A stretch of DNA of 64,000 nucleotides from Chitinophagaceae bacterium UBA1930 (GCA_002337145.1 DDFK01000002.1:558001-622000), one strand, 5' to 3'; shown: positions 33,832 to 42,584, counted from the stretch's first letter. The notes: a model not told the origin generated them from the sequence alone. Made by a program: numbers and translations.

Positions 33832-36552
33832 ATGAGCCAATTGTACAAATTTAACGCAAAAACCTTTACTGCTATTGTTGCTATTGCCTTGGTGTTGTTA
33901 TTAACGCTCAAAGTACGGGCAACCTACAAAAGACCCAGCAACTTTTTAATTTCATTAACAGCAATTGGCGATACCATTATACCCGGCACTGGCGGTATAA
34001 AACCGGTTAGGATAAACACTGCATTGCCTGCACAGCATGTACAGCCAGATACAACCATTAAAAAAGATACTACCGGAAAAAAAGTTGCCACCATTGATAC
34101 CTTCCATATTTCTAAGGACTCTTTACAGGCACCTGTAAAGTATGCGGCAGAAGATTCGGGCGTGTTGATTATTACCACCAAGGAATTTATATTGTATGGC
34201 AAGGCCCAGACCCATTATGAGGATATGGATGTGGAAGCGGCTACCATCCATTACGAACAGTCAAAACAACAGATCAAGGCAAAAGGTTCCAGCGATACAT
34301 CGGCCAATTCGTTGAACAAGACCAAGTTTAACCAGGGCGGTATGAAAACCCTGAGCGATTCTATAGTGTACAATTTAAAGACACAAAAAGGGATTACTTA
34401 TAACACCTATTTTCAGCAGGACGAACTTTTTGTGAACGCAAATAAGTTGAAGAAAACAGACAGCAATGTGGTGTTTGCATACCGGGCAAGTTTCACTACC
34501 TGTAACCTGGATACGCCGCATTTTGTTTTCCGTACCAAGAAAATGAAAATCATCAGCAATAAGATTGGTGTTAGCGGGCCTGCCCACCCCGAGTTTGAAG
34601 GCGTGCCCATACCCGTTTATATCCCGTTTGGCATTTACCCGCTAAACCGTGGCAGGCACTCCGGTGTATTGGTGCCAACGTTTAACAGCAGTGAGGATTT
34701 TGGTCTGGGGCTGGAAGGCTTGGGTTATTATAAAGTTTTTGGCGACAATGTGGATGTTACCACAAGGGCCAATATTTATTCTTATGGTGGCTGGAGCCTG
34801 AATGTGAACCCCAAGTATTTGAAGCGTTATCAATACACGGGCAACTTCAACCTTTCTTTACAGAAGTCTAAACTACTGAACCGTTACAATACCAAGCTGG
34901 AAAATGAGTTTACCACTACTTCTACTTTCATGATCAACTGGAGCCATTCACGCGACAGCCGTGCAAGGCCGGGTACCACGTTTAATGCGAGTGTGAATTT
35001 TGGTAGCACCAAGTTCAACCAATATATATTGAACAACCCTTACCAGAATTTCAATAACCAGTTGGGTTCATCCATTGCCTATACCAAAGACTGGAACGGT
35101 AAATACAATTTATCGCTGAATGCCAACCATAACCAGAACAGTGTAACGCATTTGGTAAACATGAGCCTGCCCAATGCTTCTTTCAACGTGGTTACATTAT
35201 ATCCTTTCCAAAAGAAGGAACAAGCAGGTACACCTAAATGGTACGAGAAATTGGGTGTGGGTTATTCGGGCAACTTCCAGAACAACATCTCTTTTTACGA
35301 CACCGCTTTTAAAGCAAGCAAACTGTTGGATACTTTAATGTGGGGTGCCGACCATAATATTCCAATTACACTGTCCCTGCCTTCATTGGGGCCCATCACT
35401 ATCGGCCCTTCCATTGCGTTTCAGCAACGTTGGTTTGGCCAGTCCGTTATCAGGGAATGGGACCCGACGGATTCAACCGTAAAAATGCATCTTAAAAAAG
35501 GCTTTGGCATACAGAACCAAATGAGTTTTGGTGTAAGTGCCAGCACCAGGATTTTTGGTACTTACCTGTTCAAAAAAGGCAACCTGAAAGCCATCAGGCA
35601 TGAAATAAGACCAAGCATTGGCTTTAGTTACAAGCCCGACCTGGTGAGTAAGGATTTCTATGCCGTACAGGTGGATACCTCGGGGCGTAAGCTTACTTTT
35701 TCGAAGTATGATGGTGGGCTGTATGGCTCTTATGCACAGGGCAATTTTGGCGGCATCAACTTTGGTATAGACAACCTGCTGGAGATGAAAGTGAAAAACA
35801 AAAAAGATACGGCGGCTGCCAGCGACAAGAAAGTGAAACTGATTGACGGTTTCGGTTTCAACTCATCATACAATCTACTGGCCGATAGCTTTGCACTGGG
35901 TGCCTTTAATTTTTATTTACGTAGTACCCTGTTCGAAAAAATTAATATTACGGCCAATGCAAATATGGACCCTTATCAGGTAGACAAGTATGGTACACGT
36001 ATAAACAGCCTGATGATTAGAAAAGGCAAGCTGGGTAGGATAACCAGCGGAAGCCTTGCAATGTCTACCAGCTTTCAAAGCAAATCGAAAGATGGCAAAA
36101 CCGATAAGGAAAGGCTTGCAAGTACCAACGACCCTTTCATGACACCCGATGAACAGCTAAGGCAATTGCAATACGCAAGGGAGAACCCTGCAGAGTTTAC
36201 GGACTTCAATATTCCCTGGAAAATTGACCTCTCTTATTCGCTTTCCTTTAACCGGGTGCTAAAGGCAGATTATAGCGGGTACACCACAGATGTTTATTCC
36301 AGCATAAACTTTAATGGCGACTTTAGCCTTACCCCAAAATGGAAGGCAGGTGGTACCGGCTACTATAATGTAAAAACGTTTAAGCTGGAGCAGTTCAGCA
36401 TGTTTGTAAGCCGCGAAATGCACTGCTGGCAACTGTCTATAAACGTTACGCCTATTGGTTTGTACCGCTCCTTCAACTTTACCATCAGCCCAAAGAGTGG
36501 CATATTGAGGGATTTGAAAATAAATAGAAGCAGGACCTTCTCCAATTATTAA
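33832..36552 (+). CDS. LptD-like outer-membrane LPS assembly protein
   Basis: 906 residues from ATG at 33832 (MSQLYKFNAKTF); a TTG five codons upstream is less likely. A hydrophobic signal segment (residues 12-24) is followed by an OstA-type domain ('DMDVEAATIHYEQSKQQIKAKG', about 110-220) and then a large beta-barrel with aromatic-rich alternating strands ('GDNVDVTTRANIYSYGGWSL', 'MINWSHSRDSRARPGTTFNA'). The segment 'FEGVPIPVYIPFGIYPLNRGRHSGVLVPTF' with the conserved G-(V/I)-P-(V/I)-x-x-(P/L)-P-(F/Y) type motif is the LptD signature. It would insert LPS in the outer membrane. The divergent neighbours (amidase, MCE, OstA) act in the same envelope. Confidence 0.85.
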   Translation: MSQLYKFNAKTFTAIVAIALVLLLTLKVRATYKRPSNFLISLTAIGDTIIPGTGGIKPVRINTALPAQHVQPDTTIKKDTTGKKVATIDTFHISKDSLQAPVKYAAEDSGVLIITTKEFILYGKAQTHYEDMDVEAATIHYEQSKQQIKAKGSSDTSANSLNKTKFNQGGMKTLSDSIVYNLKTQKGITYNTYFQQDELFVNANKLKKTDSNVVFAYRASFTTCNLDTPHFVFRTKKMKIISNKIGVSGPAHPEFEGVPIPVYIPFGIYPLNRGRHSGVLVPTFNSSEDFGLGLEGLGYYKVFGDNVDVTTRANIYSYGGWSLNVNPKYLKRYQYTGNFNLSLQKSKLLNRYNTKLENEFTTTSTFMINWSHSRDSRARPGTTFNASVNFGSTKFNQYILNNPYQNFNNQLGSSIAYTKDWNGKYNLSLNANHNQNSVTHLVNMSLPNASFNVVTLYPFQKKEQAGTPKWYEKLGVGYSGNFQNNISFYDTAFKASKLLDTLMWGADHNIPITLSLPSLGPITIGPSIAFQQRWFGQSVIREWDPTDSTVKMHLKKGFGIQNQMSFGVSASTRIFGTYLFKKGNLKAIRHEIRPSIGFSYKPDLVSKDFYAVQVDTSGRKLTFSKYDGGLYGSYAQGNFGGINFGIDNLLEMKVKNKKDTAAASDKKVKLIDGFGFNSSYNLLADSFALGAFNFYLRSTLFEKINITANANMDPYQVDKYGTRINSLMIRKGKLGRITSGSLAMSTSFQSKSKDGKTDKERLASTNDPFMTPDEQLRQLQYARENPAEFTDFNIPWKIDLSYSLSFNRVLKADYSGYTTDVYSSINFNGDFSLTPKWKAGGTGYYNVKTFKLEQFSMFVSREMHCWQLSINVTPIGLYRSFNFTISPKSGILRDLKINRSRTFSNY

Positions 36553-36590
36553 TGGGGATTATTAATAACAGTTTTGTGTACGCTTCTATC

Positions 36591-36629
36591 AAAGCCCAAT
36601 CCTGTTCAACTGTTGATGGGTGCGACGCC
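36591..36629 (-). repeat. Dispersed intergenic element, copy 2
   Basis: On the minus strand: GGCGTCGCACCCAT then CAACAGTTGAACAGGATTGG and GCTTT. It matches copy 3 (38265-38303) at 34 of 39 positions by my hand alignment. Confidence 0.7.
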
Positions 36630-36681
36630 TCCAATGCCCATTCATATTCTATAGCTAAGTACAAAAAAAATTGCTTTTGTT

Positions 36682-37443
36682 TTATTGATGCGAGCAATAA
36701 TAATCCCACATGATCCTGAACACTTTTTCCTTTAGCTCCTTGGTAGAGATATTGTCAACTGCAATTGGTGGCAGAAAATGCATCTCCAACTGCTGCGGCA
36801 TCAGGTAAAAAAAACGGTTGGTAGGCAAGGCCTTGTTGGTGTTGAACAAGAGGCAAGGTATAACAGGTGTCTGCGTATCAATGGCCAGTTTAAAAGCACC
36901 ATCGTAAAACTGTTTCAATGGGTCTGCTGTCCTGTTGCGTGTACCTTCAGGGTAAATGCACATGTGCATATTGTTGGCAAGCGTCTTCTTCATGTCCTCA
37001 AAACTTTTCCTGCGGCTAGCATCGCTTTTCCTGTCCACCAGAATAGAGCCCTTGCTATAGAACCAGCCAAACAAAGGAATTTTGGCAAAATTCTTTTTGG
37101 CAATCGTCTTATTGGCCCCCGGAATATAAGGACAAGTAATGGGTACATCCATCAAGGTATTATGGTTGCAGGTAATAACGTATGGCTTCCCGTTTTCAAA
37201 ATGTTCCTTTCCTTTAACCGTTAGCGGGCAACCAATCAACCGCAGCCATACGTTCATCCAGACTTTTGCTGTGGCAATAAAAAAACGTTGCCCTTTAGGC
37301 TCAGGAATTAAGTAACTGATCATCGACGGAATAAAAATGATCAGGAACGTAGCAACAAAACTTAGCAGCCCCCACAATGCCCAAACCCTTGCAAAAATGT
37401 TTTTTACAAATTCCACAAAACCGGTTCTTTCTTTTTGTTGCAT
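36682..37443 (-). CDS. plsC: 1-acyl-sn-glycerol-3-phosphate acyltransferase family protein
   Basis: 253 residues. Adds the second acyl chain in phospholipid synthesis, or acylates a related lysolipid, at the inner membrane. Has an N-terminal hydrophobic segment ('LWGLLSFVATFLIIFIPSMI') and the acyltransferase motifs: 'CNHNTLMDVPI' (N-H-x4-D, motif I), 'KIPLFGWFYSKGSILVDR' (motif II) and 'IYPEGTRNR' (motif III, E-G-T-R). Located 31 bp after ung, on the same strand, and probably co-transcribed. Confidence 0.9.
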   Translation of the reverse strand: MQQKERTGFVEFVKNIFARVWALWGLLSFVATFLIIFIPSMISYLIPEPKGQRFFIATAKVWMNVWLRLIGCPLTVKGKEHFENGKPYVITCNHNTLMDVPITCPYIPGANKTIAKKNFAKIPLFGWFYSKGSILVDRKSDASRRKSFEDMKKTLANNMHMCIYPEGTRNRTADPLKQFYDGAFKLAIDTQTPVIPCLLFNTNKALPTNRFFYLMPQQLEMHFLPPIAVDNISTKELKEKVFRIMWDYYCSHQ

Positions 37444-37474
37444 ATTTATTTTTATTTATGCGTATTTTAACTGC

Positions 37475-38161
37475 TTATTTTCTGCCTGCCTCAACATTCC
37501 AATCAATGGGCGATAGGCCTTGCTTCATCAACAGTTCATTTGTCCTGCTGAATTGTTTGCTGCCAAAAAAGCCCCTGTCGGCACTAAAGGGCGATGGATG
37601 GGCCGATTTCAGTACATGGTGTTTTGTCTCGTCAATCAGCACCTGCTTCTGCTGTGCAAAATTGCCCCATAACAAAAACACCACGCCTGTTTTTTCTTCC
37701 GATATTTTTTTGATCACTGCATCGGTAAAATCCATCCAGCCGATCTTGCTATGGCTTGCAGGTTCATTGGCACGTACCGTTAATACGGCGTTCAGCAGCA
37801 GTACGCCTTGCTCAGCCCAACTGGTAAGGTTGCCGCTTGTTGGTATGGGCATGCCGATATCCGTCTTTAATTCCTTGTAAATATTTACCAGCGATGGGGG
37901 AGGCTTCACACCATCCGGCACGCTGAAACTCAATCCCATTGCCTGTCCTGGACCATGATAAGGGTCCTGGCCAAGCAGCACCACTTTTACTTTGTCGAAT
38001 GGTGTTTTGGCAAAGGCATTGAATATAAGCTGGCCCGGCGGGTAAATGGTTTTGCCCGTGGCCCTTTCCGTTTTTAAATGCGTAATCACTTGTAAAAAAT
38101 AAGGCTTGGTAAACTCGCCTTTCAGAACCTGCTTCCAGCTATCTTCTATTTGTACGTCCAT
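37475..38161 (-). CDS. ung: Uracil-DNA glycosylase (family 1)
   Basis: Removes uracil from DNA as the first step of base excision repair. 228 residues with 'VVLLGQDPYHGPGQAMGLSFSV' (catalytic aspartate and water-activating region, G-Q-D-P-Y-H), 'PPSLVNIYKEL', 'LLLNAVLTVRAN', and 'HPSPFSADRGFFGSKQFS' (the leucine-loop H-P-S-P region). These are the standard family 1 motifs. First gene of a ung-plsC pair. Confidence 0.97.
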   Translation of the reverse strand: MDVQIEDSWKQVLKGEFTKPYFLQVITHLKTERATGKTIYPPGQLIFNAFAKTPFDKVKVVLLGQDPYHGPGQAMGLSFSVPDGVKPPPSLVNIYKELKTDIGMPIPTSGNLTSWAEQGVLLLNAVLTVRANEPASHSKIGWMDFTDAVIKKISEEKTGVVFLLWGNFAQQKQVLIDETKHHVLKSAHPSPFSADRGFFGSKQFSRTNELLMKQGLSPIDWNVEAGRK

Positions 38162-38264
38162 AGTTGTGCATACTATTTACAACGAATGTACATATAGTTG
38201 TTGCTGCATAAAAATGTAAGCAATTTTTTTGGTTACAGGCTGTGGTGCATTGTTCACCGTTCGT

Positions 38265-38303
38265 GGCGTCGCTCCCATGAGCAGTTGAACAGGGTTGGAC
38301 TTT
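38265..38303 (+). repeat. Dispersed intergenic element, copy 3
   Basis: GGCGTCGCTCCCATGAG, CAGTTGAACAGGGTTGG, ACTTT in the gap between ung and araB. Same order and spacing as copy 2. Confidence 0.7.
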
Positions 38304-38332
38304 TAACGGAGCGTGAGGAATGGGCTGTATAA

Positions 38333-38359
38333 AAATAAATGTAAAAATTACACTTATTT
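38333..38359. promoter_or_regulatory. Candidate AraR operator upstream of araB
   Basis: AAATAAATGTAA (38333-38344), AAA, TTACACTTATTT (38348-38359): 12-bp arms with one mismatch. It lies 51 bp before the araB ATG and about 12 bp before a near-consensus minus-7 TACATTAG (38372-38379), so it overlaps the expected minus-33 region where a repressor would block RNA polymerase. Confidence 0.6.
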
Positions 38360-38410
38360 AAGAAAAACGCCTACATTAGCTTTCTCAATTAACGATTTGC
38401 TCAATATACC

Positions 38411-40051
38411 ATGACCCACAACTCTTATGTAATAGGCGTAGATTACGGAACGGATTCTGTCCGCTCCATCATAGCCGATGCCAACAATGGCAACGAAATT
38501 GCTTCCTCCATTTTCTATTATCCACGCTGGAAAAAACAGTTGTACTGCAACGCGGCTGCCAACCAGTTCCGCCAGCACCCGTTGGATTATATAGAAGGTT
38601 TGGAATATACCATTAAAGACTGTTTGCAAAAAGCAGGCACTGCCGTTGCAGCCAATATAAAGGGCATTGCAGTGGATACCACAGGCTCAACACCTGTTGC
38701 GGTGGATGTGCACGGACAGCCTTTGGCATTGCTGCCCGAGTTTGCCGAAAACCCCAACGCCATGTTCGTGTTATGGAAAGACCATACAAGTGTACAGGAA
38801 GCTACCGAAATAAATGAACATGCAACAAAATTCGATACCAATTATTTACAGTTTGTTGGTGGCATATATAGCAGCGAATGGTTCTGGGCAAAACTCTTGC
38901 ATGTGCTCCGTGAAGATGAACAAGTAAAGGATGCTATTCATAGTTGGGTAGAGCATTGCGACTGGATACCTTTCTTATTAACGGGTGGCAATGATGTTAC
39001 CCAAATAAAACGTGGCGTTTGCAGTGCAGGCCACAAAGGTTTATGGAATGCCAGTTTTGGTGGCTATCCACCCAACCAGTTTTTTGCTTCATTGGATGCG
39101 GTGCTGGATGGTTTCACTGCAAAACTTCCTGTTGAAACATTCACTGCTGCACAACCTGCAGGTAACCTGTCTGCCGAATGGGCACAGCGTTTAGGCCTGT
39201 CAACAGATGTAGTGATTGCCATTGGTGCATTTGATGCACACATGGGTGCAGTTGGCGGTCAGATAGAACCATACTATTTAAGCAAGGTAATGGGTACATC
39301 CACCTGCGATATGTTGGTTGCATCAATAAGTGAAGTTGGTGATACTTTGGTGAATGGTATTTGTGGTCAAGTGGATGGTTCTGTTATACCCAATATGATT
39401 GGTATGGAAGCAGGACAATCCGCCTTTGGCGATGCTTATGCTTGGTTAAAAAATCTGTTAGCCTGGCCTTTAAGTCTATTGGATGATGAAAATTTGAAAC
39501 AACAAATCAATGATAAAATAATTGCAGAACTCTCCAAGCAGGCTGCACAGCTTCCATTGAATGAAAAAGATGAATTGGCTATTGATTGGTTAAATGGAAG
39601 AAGGACACCCGATGCCAATCAATTGCTTAAAGGGGCATTCACAGGATTGAATTTAGGTACAGATGCACCACGTATGTTCAAGGCATTGGTTGAAGCTACC
39701 TGCTTTGGTGCAAAAGCAATCGTGGAAAGGTTTATAGAGCAGGGCATACCTGTAAAAGGATTGATTGGTTTGGGTGGCGTGGCAAAAAAATCGCCCTACA
39801 TCATGCAGGTAATGGCCGATGTAATGGACATGCCCATTCGCATACACAAAAGCGAGCAGACCTGTGCCGCAGGTGCCGCCATGTTTGCAGCAACAGCAGC
39901 AGGTTTATATACCAAAGTAGAAGATGCCATGAATGCCATGGGGCAGGGCTTTGATGCAGTGTACCATCCTAATGAAAGCAATACTGTATTTTATAAAAAA
40001 CGTTTTGGGCAATACAAGGAGCTGGGAAATTTCTTGGAAAAAGGGATATGA
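38411..40051 (+). CDS. araB: Ribulokinase
   Basis: Phosphorylates L-ribulose to L-ribulose-5-phosphate. 546 residues of the FGGY carbohydrate kinase fold: 'VIGVDYGTDSVRSIIAD' (phosphate 1 loop, D-x-G-T-x-S-x-R), 'IKGIAVDTTGSTPVAVD' (D-T-T-G-S-T-P is the ribulokinase form), the substrate region 'AIGAFDAHMGAVGG', and 'GLIGLGGVAKKSPYIMQVMAD' (adenosine motif). First gene of the arabinose operon, behind the candidate operator. Length agrees with the family. Confidence 0.95.
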   Translation: MTHNSYVIGVDYGTDSVRSIIADANNGNEIASSIFYYPRWKKQLYCNAAANQFRQHPLDYIEGLEYTIKDCLQKAGTAVAANIKGIAVDTTGSTPVAVDVHGQPLALLPEFAENPNAMFVLWKDHTSVQEATEINEHATKFDTNYLQFVGGIYSSEWFWAKLLHVLREDEQVKDAIHSWVEHCDWIPFLLTGGNDVTQIKRGVCSAGHKGLWNASFGGYPPNQFFASLDAVLDGFTAKLPVETFTAAQPAGNLSAEWAQRLGLSTDVVIAIGAFDAHMGAVGGQIEPYYLSKVMGTSTCDMLVASISEVGDTLVNGICGQVDGSVIPNMIGMEAGQSAFGDAYAWLKNLLAWPLSLLDDENLKQQINDKIIAELSKQAAQLPLNEKDELAIDWLNGRRTPDANQLLKGAFTGLNLGTDAPRMFKALVEATCFGAKAIVERFIEQGIPVKGLIGLGGVAKKSPYIMQVMADVMDMPIRIHKSEQTCAAGAAMFAATAAGLYTKVEDAMNAMGQGFDAVYHPNESNTVFYKKRFGQYKELGNFLEKGI

Positions 40052-40060
40052 ATTTTAGCG

Positions 40061-40122
40061 TGTCAGCCTGAGCTTGTCGAAGACGGTTTTATTGATTCGG
40101 TTTCGACAAGCTCAACCTGACA
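40061..40122. repeat. Palindromic intergenic repeat between araB and araD
   Basis: TGTCAGCCTGAGCTTGTCGAA (40061-40081) is followed 20 bases later by its near reverse complement TTCGACAAGCTCAACCTGACA (40102-40122). I recall this GTCAGGCTGAGCTTGTCGAA word as a common intergenic repeat in Bacteroidota, but cannot verify this here. It can fold into a strong hairpin in the operon mRNA. Confidence 0.8.
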
Positions 40123-40143
40123 TTCAGTTTTAAATAAACGATC

Positions 40144-40842
40144 ATGAGTAAACATCAACACATAAAAGAAGAGGCCTACGAAGCCAATATGCAACTGCCC
40201 AAACTTGGTTTGGTACTATTTACGTTTGGCAATGTAAGTGCAGTGGACAGAAGCCTTGGCGTATTTGCCATTAAACCGAGCGGTGTGCCTTATGAAAAAT
40301 TGAAAGTAGATGATATGGTTATTGTTGACTTTGATGGCAATACGGTGGAAGGAAGCCTACGCCCATCATCCGATACAAGAACACATGCCGTGCTATACAA
40401 GCATTGGGCTACAATCGGCGGCATTGTACACACCCATTCAACGTATGGTACCGCATGGGCACAAAGCCAACGTGATATTCCCATCTTTGGTACCACCCAT
40501 GCTGATTACAACACCGTTGATATTCCCTGTGCACCACCTATGGGCGATGAAATGATAAAAGGCAATTATGAATATGAAACAGGTTTCCAAATTATCAACT
40601 GCTTTGAGCAACGTGGACTCAGTTACAAAGAAGTGGAAATGGTGTTGGTAGGCAATCATGCACCTTTTACCTGGGGCAAGAATGCCGATAAGGCCGTACA
40701 CAACAGTGCCGTATTGGAAACCATTGCACAGATGGCCTACCTCACCGAAAAGATAAACCCCAATGCACCACGCTTAAAAGATGCATTGATTAAAAAACAT
40801 TTTGAACGCAAACATGGTCCTGATAGTTATTATGGGCAATAG
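40144..40842 (+). CDS. araD: L-ribulose-5-phosphate 4-epimerase
   Basis: Makes D-xylulose-5-phosphate from L-ribulose-5-phosphate, linking arabinose to the pentose phosphate pathway. 232 residues in the class II aldolase fold: 'TFGNVSAVDR' (phosphate site G-N-x-S), 'VHTHSTYGTAWAQ' (zinc ligands H-x-H), 'GTTHADY' and 'VLVGNHAPFTWGKNA' (H zinc ligand; the N-H-x-P-F-x-W-G signature of the epimerase). Length normal. Confidence 0.96.
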   Translation: MSKHQHIKEEAYEANMQLPKLGLVLFTFGNVSAVDRSLGVFAIKPSGVPYEKLKVDDMVIVDFDGNTVEGSLRPSSDTRTHAVLYKHWATIGGIVHTHSTYGTAWAQSQRDIPIFGTTHADYNTVDIPCAPPMGDEMIKGNYEYETGFQIINCFEQRGLSYKEVEMVLVGNHAPFTWGKNADKAVHNSAVLETIAQMAYLTEKINPNAPRLKDALIKKHFERKHGPDSYYGQ

Positions 40843-40849
40843 CCCTGTA

Positions 40850-40914
40850 GTTCATAGTAAATGGTTCATGGTGATGAACGTTTTGCTATGAGCCAATTAC
40901 TATGACCTATGAAC
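40850..40914. repeat. Imperfect inverted repeat between araD and araA
   Basis: GTTCATAGTAAATGGTTCAT (40850-40869) opposes ATGAGCCAATTACTATGAC-CTATGAAC (40888-40914). It fills most of the 88-bp gap and could form a hairpin. Confidence 0.6.
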
Positions 40915-40930
40915 CCAAAAAATAAAAAAA

Positions 40931-42433
40931 ATGAAAGATTTAAAAACATTGGAAATCTGGTTCGTAACAGGAAGCCAGGATTTATATGGAGAAGACACCT
41001 TGAAACAGGTAGCTATCAATTCGCAAGCTATTGCAGCCTATTTAAACGTAAGTGAGCAGATGCCTGTAAATGTTATCTGGAAGCCAACGGTGAAATCGCC
41101 CGAAGAAATTTTTGCTGTTTGCCAGGATGCAAATATTGCCAAAAACTGTATCGGTATTGTTGCCTGGATGCATACATTCTCACCCGCAAAAATGTGGATA
41201 GGCGGGTTGAAGATTTTACAGAAACCATTGCTGCACTTTCATACACAGTTCAACCGTGATATTCCCTGGAATGATATTGACATGGACTTCATGAACCTGA
41301 ATCAGTCTGCCCACGGCGATAGGGAGTTTGGCTTCATCATGAGCCGTATGCGTTTAAACAGAAAGGTTGTGGTGGGGCATTGGCAAGATGAAGAAACCTT
41401 GTCCAAAATAAATGCATGGGTACGTGCTGCCGCTGGCTGGCACGATTGGCAAGGTGCAAGGTTTGTACGTTTTGGCGATAACATGCGTTACGTTGCCGTA
41501 ACCGATGGCGATAAGGTAGAAGCCGAAATGCGTTTTGGCTACTCAGTAAACACACATGGTATTGGCGACCTAGTTAAGGTAATCAATGAAATAACCGATG
41601 CACAGGTAGATGCATTGGTACAGGAATATGCAGACAGCTACACCCTTACATCATCGCTTATAAAAGGTGGCGAACAGCATGCTTCTTTACGTGAAGCTGC
41701 AAAGATTGAGCTGGGCATAGAGGCATTTTTAGAAGCAGGTAATTATAAAGGTTATACCGATACGTTTGAAGACCTACATGGCATGGCACAGCTACCGGGC
41801 ATAGCCTCGCAACGCTTGATGGCAAAGGGTTACGGCTTTGCAGGAGAAGGCGACTGGAAGACTGCGGCTTTGGTAAGGGCCATGAAAGTAATGGGCAGCG
41901 GATTGAAAGGCGGTAACTCCTTCATGGAAGATTATACCTATCACTTCAATCCCGATAACCGATTGGTACTTGGCTCTCACATGCTGGAAATATGCGAAAG
42001 CATTGCCGATGCAAAACCGTCCTGCGAAGTGCACCCGTTGGGTATTGGTGGCAAAGCTGATCCTGTACGTCTTGTATTCAACTCTGCACCCGGCCCTGCA
42101 CTGAATGCTTCTATTATTGACATGGGCAACCGCTTCCGCCTGTTGGTAAATGAAGTGCTGGCCGTGGCACCATTGCACAACCTGCCTAAGCTGCCTGTGG
42201 CAAGGGTTCTATGGAAACCTTACCCCAACATGCATACAGGTTGTGCCGCATGGATATATGCTGGCGGTGCACACCATACAGGCTACTCGCAAAACCTTAC
42301 TGCAGAACACATGGAAGATTTTGCAAGCATGGCTGGAATAGAATTTACCTTGATTGGCAAAGACACGTCACTCTATCAATTCAAAAATGAACTGAAGTGG
42401 AGCGAAGTGTACTATCAAATAAACAAATCATAG
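40931..42433 (+). CDS. araA: L-arabinose isomerase
   Basis: Isomerises L-arabinose to L-ribulose with Mn2+. 500 residues, the usual length. The N-terminus 'EIWFVTGSQDLYGEDTLKQV' is the AraA signature. Further marks are 'GIVAWMHTFSPAKMWIGGLK', 'PLLHFHTQFNRDIPW', 'GDREFGFIMSRM', and metal-site glutamate and histidine in 'SFMEDYTYHFNP' and 'GSHMLEI'. The C-terminal 'GGAHHTGYS' carries the second conserved histidine pair. Third gene of the operon. Confidence 0.97.
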   Translation: MKDLKTLEIWFVTGSQDLYGEDTLKQVAINSQAIAAYLNVSEQMPVNVIWKPTVKSPEEIFAVCQDANIAKNCIGIVAWMHTFSPAKMWIGGLKILQKPLLHFHTQFNRDIPWNDIDMDFMNLNQSAHGDREFGFIMSRMRLNRKVVVGHWQDEETLSKINAWVRAAAGWHDWQGARFVRFGDNMRYVAVTDGDKVEAEMRFGYSVNTHGIGDLVKVINEITDAQVDALVQEYADSYTLTSSLIKGGEQHASLREAAKIELGIEAFLEAGNYKGYTDTFEDLHGMAQLPGIASQRLMAKGYGFAGEGDWKTAALVRAMKVMGSGLKGGNSFMEDYTYHFNPDNRLVLGSHMLEICESIADAKPSCEVHPLGIGGKADPVRLVFNSAPGPALNASIIDMGNRFRLLVNEVLAVAPLHNLPKLPVARVLWKPYPNMHTGCAAWIYAGGAHHTGYSQNLTAEHMEDFASMAGIEFTLIGKDTSLYQFKNELKWSEVYYQINKS

Positions 42434-42439
42434 ATGTTC

Positions 42440-42499
42440 TACCACAAAGACACCAAGTTCACGAAGTGGACATCTTAGTGCCTTCGTGTCTTTGTGGTA
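42440..42499. repeat. Palindromic intergenic repeat between araA and araR
   Basis: TACCACAAAGACAC at 42440-42453 and GTGTCTTTGTGGTA at 42486-42499 are exact reverse complements; the inner part (CCAAGTTCACGAAG / CTTAGTGCCTTCG) continues the pairing imperfectly. A part of the same word (CTTTGTGGTA) recurs at 56696-56705. Confidence 0.8.
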
Positions 42500-42543
42500 A
42501 ATATTTTTTTGTAGTCAACAATAGTACATATTTCAACTTCCGT

Positions 42544-42561
42544 GGCGTCGCACCCATGAAC
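42544..42561 (+). repeat. Dispersed intergenic element, copy 4
   Basis: GGCGTCGCACCCATGAAC, 24 bp before the araR ATG. The preceding CGT is also shared with copy 3. Confidence 0.6.
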
Positions 42562-42584
42562 TGAAGAACAACAATGAACACATC

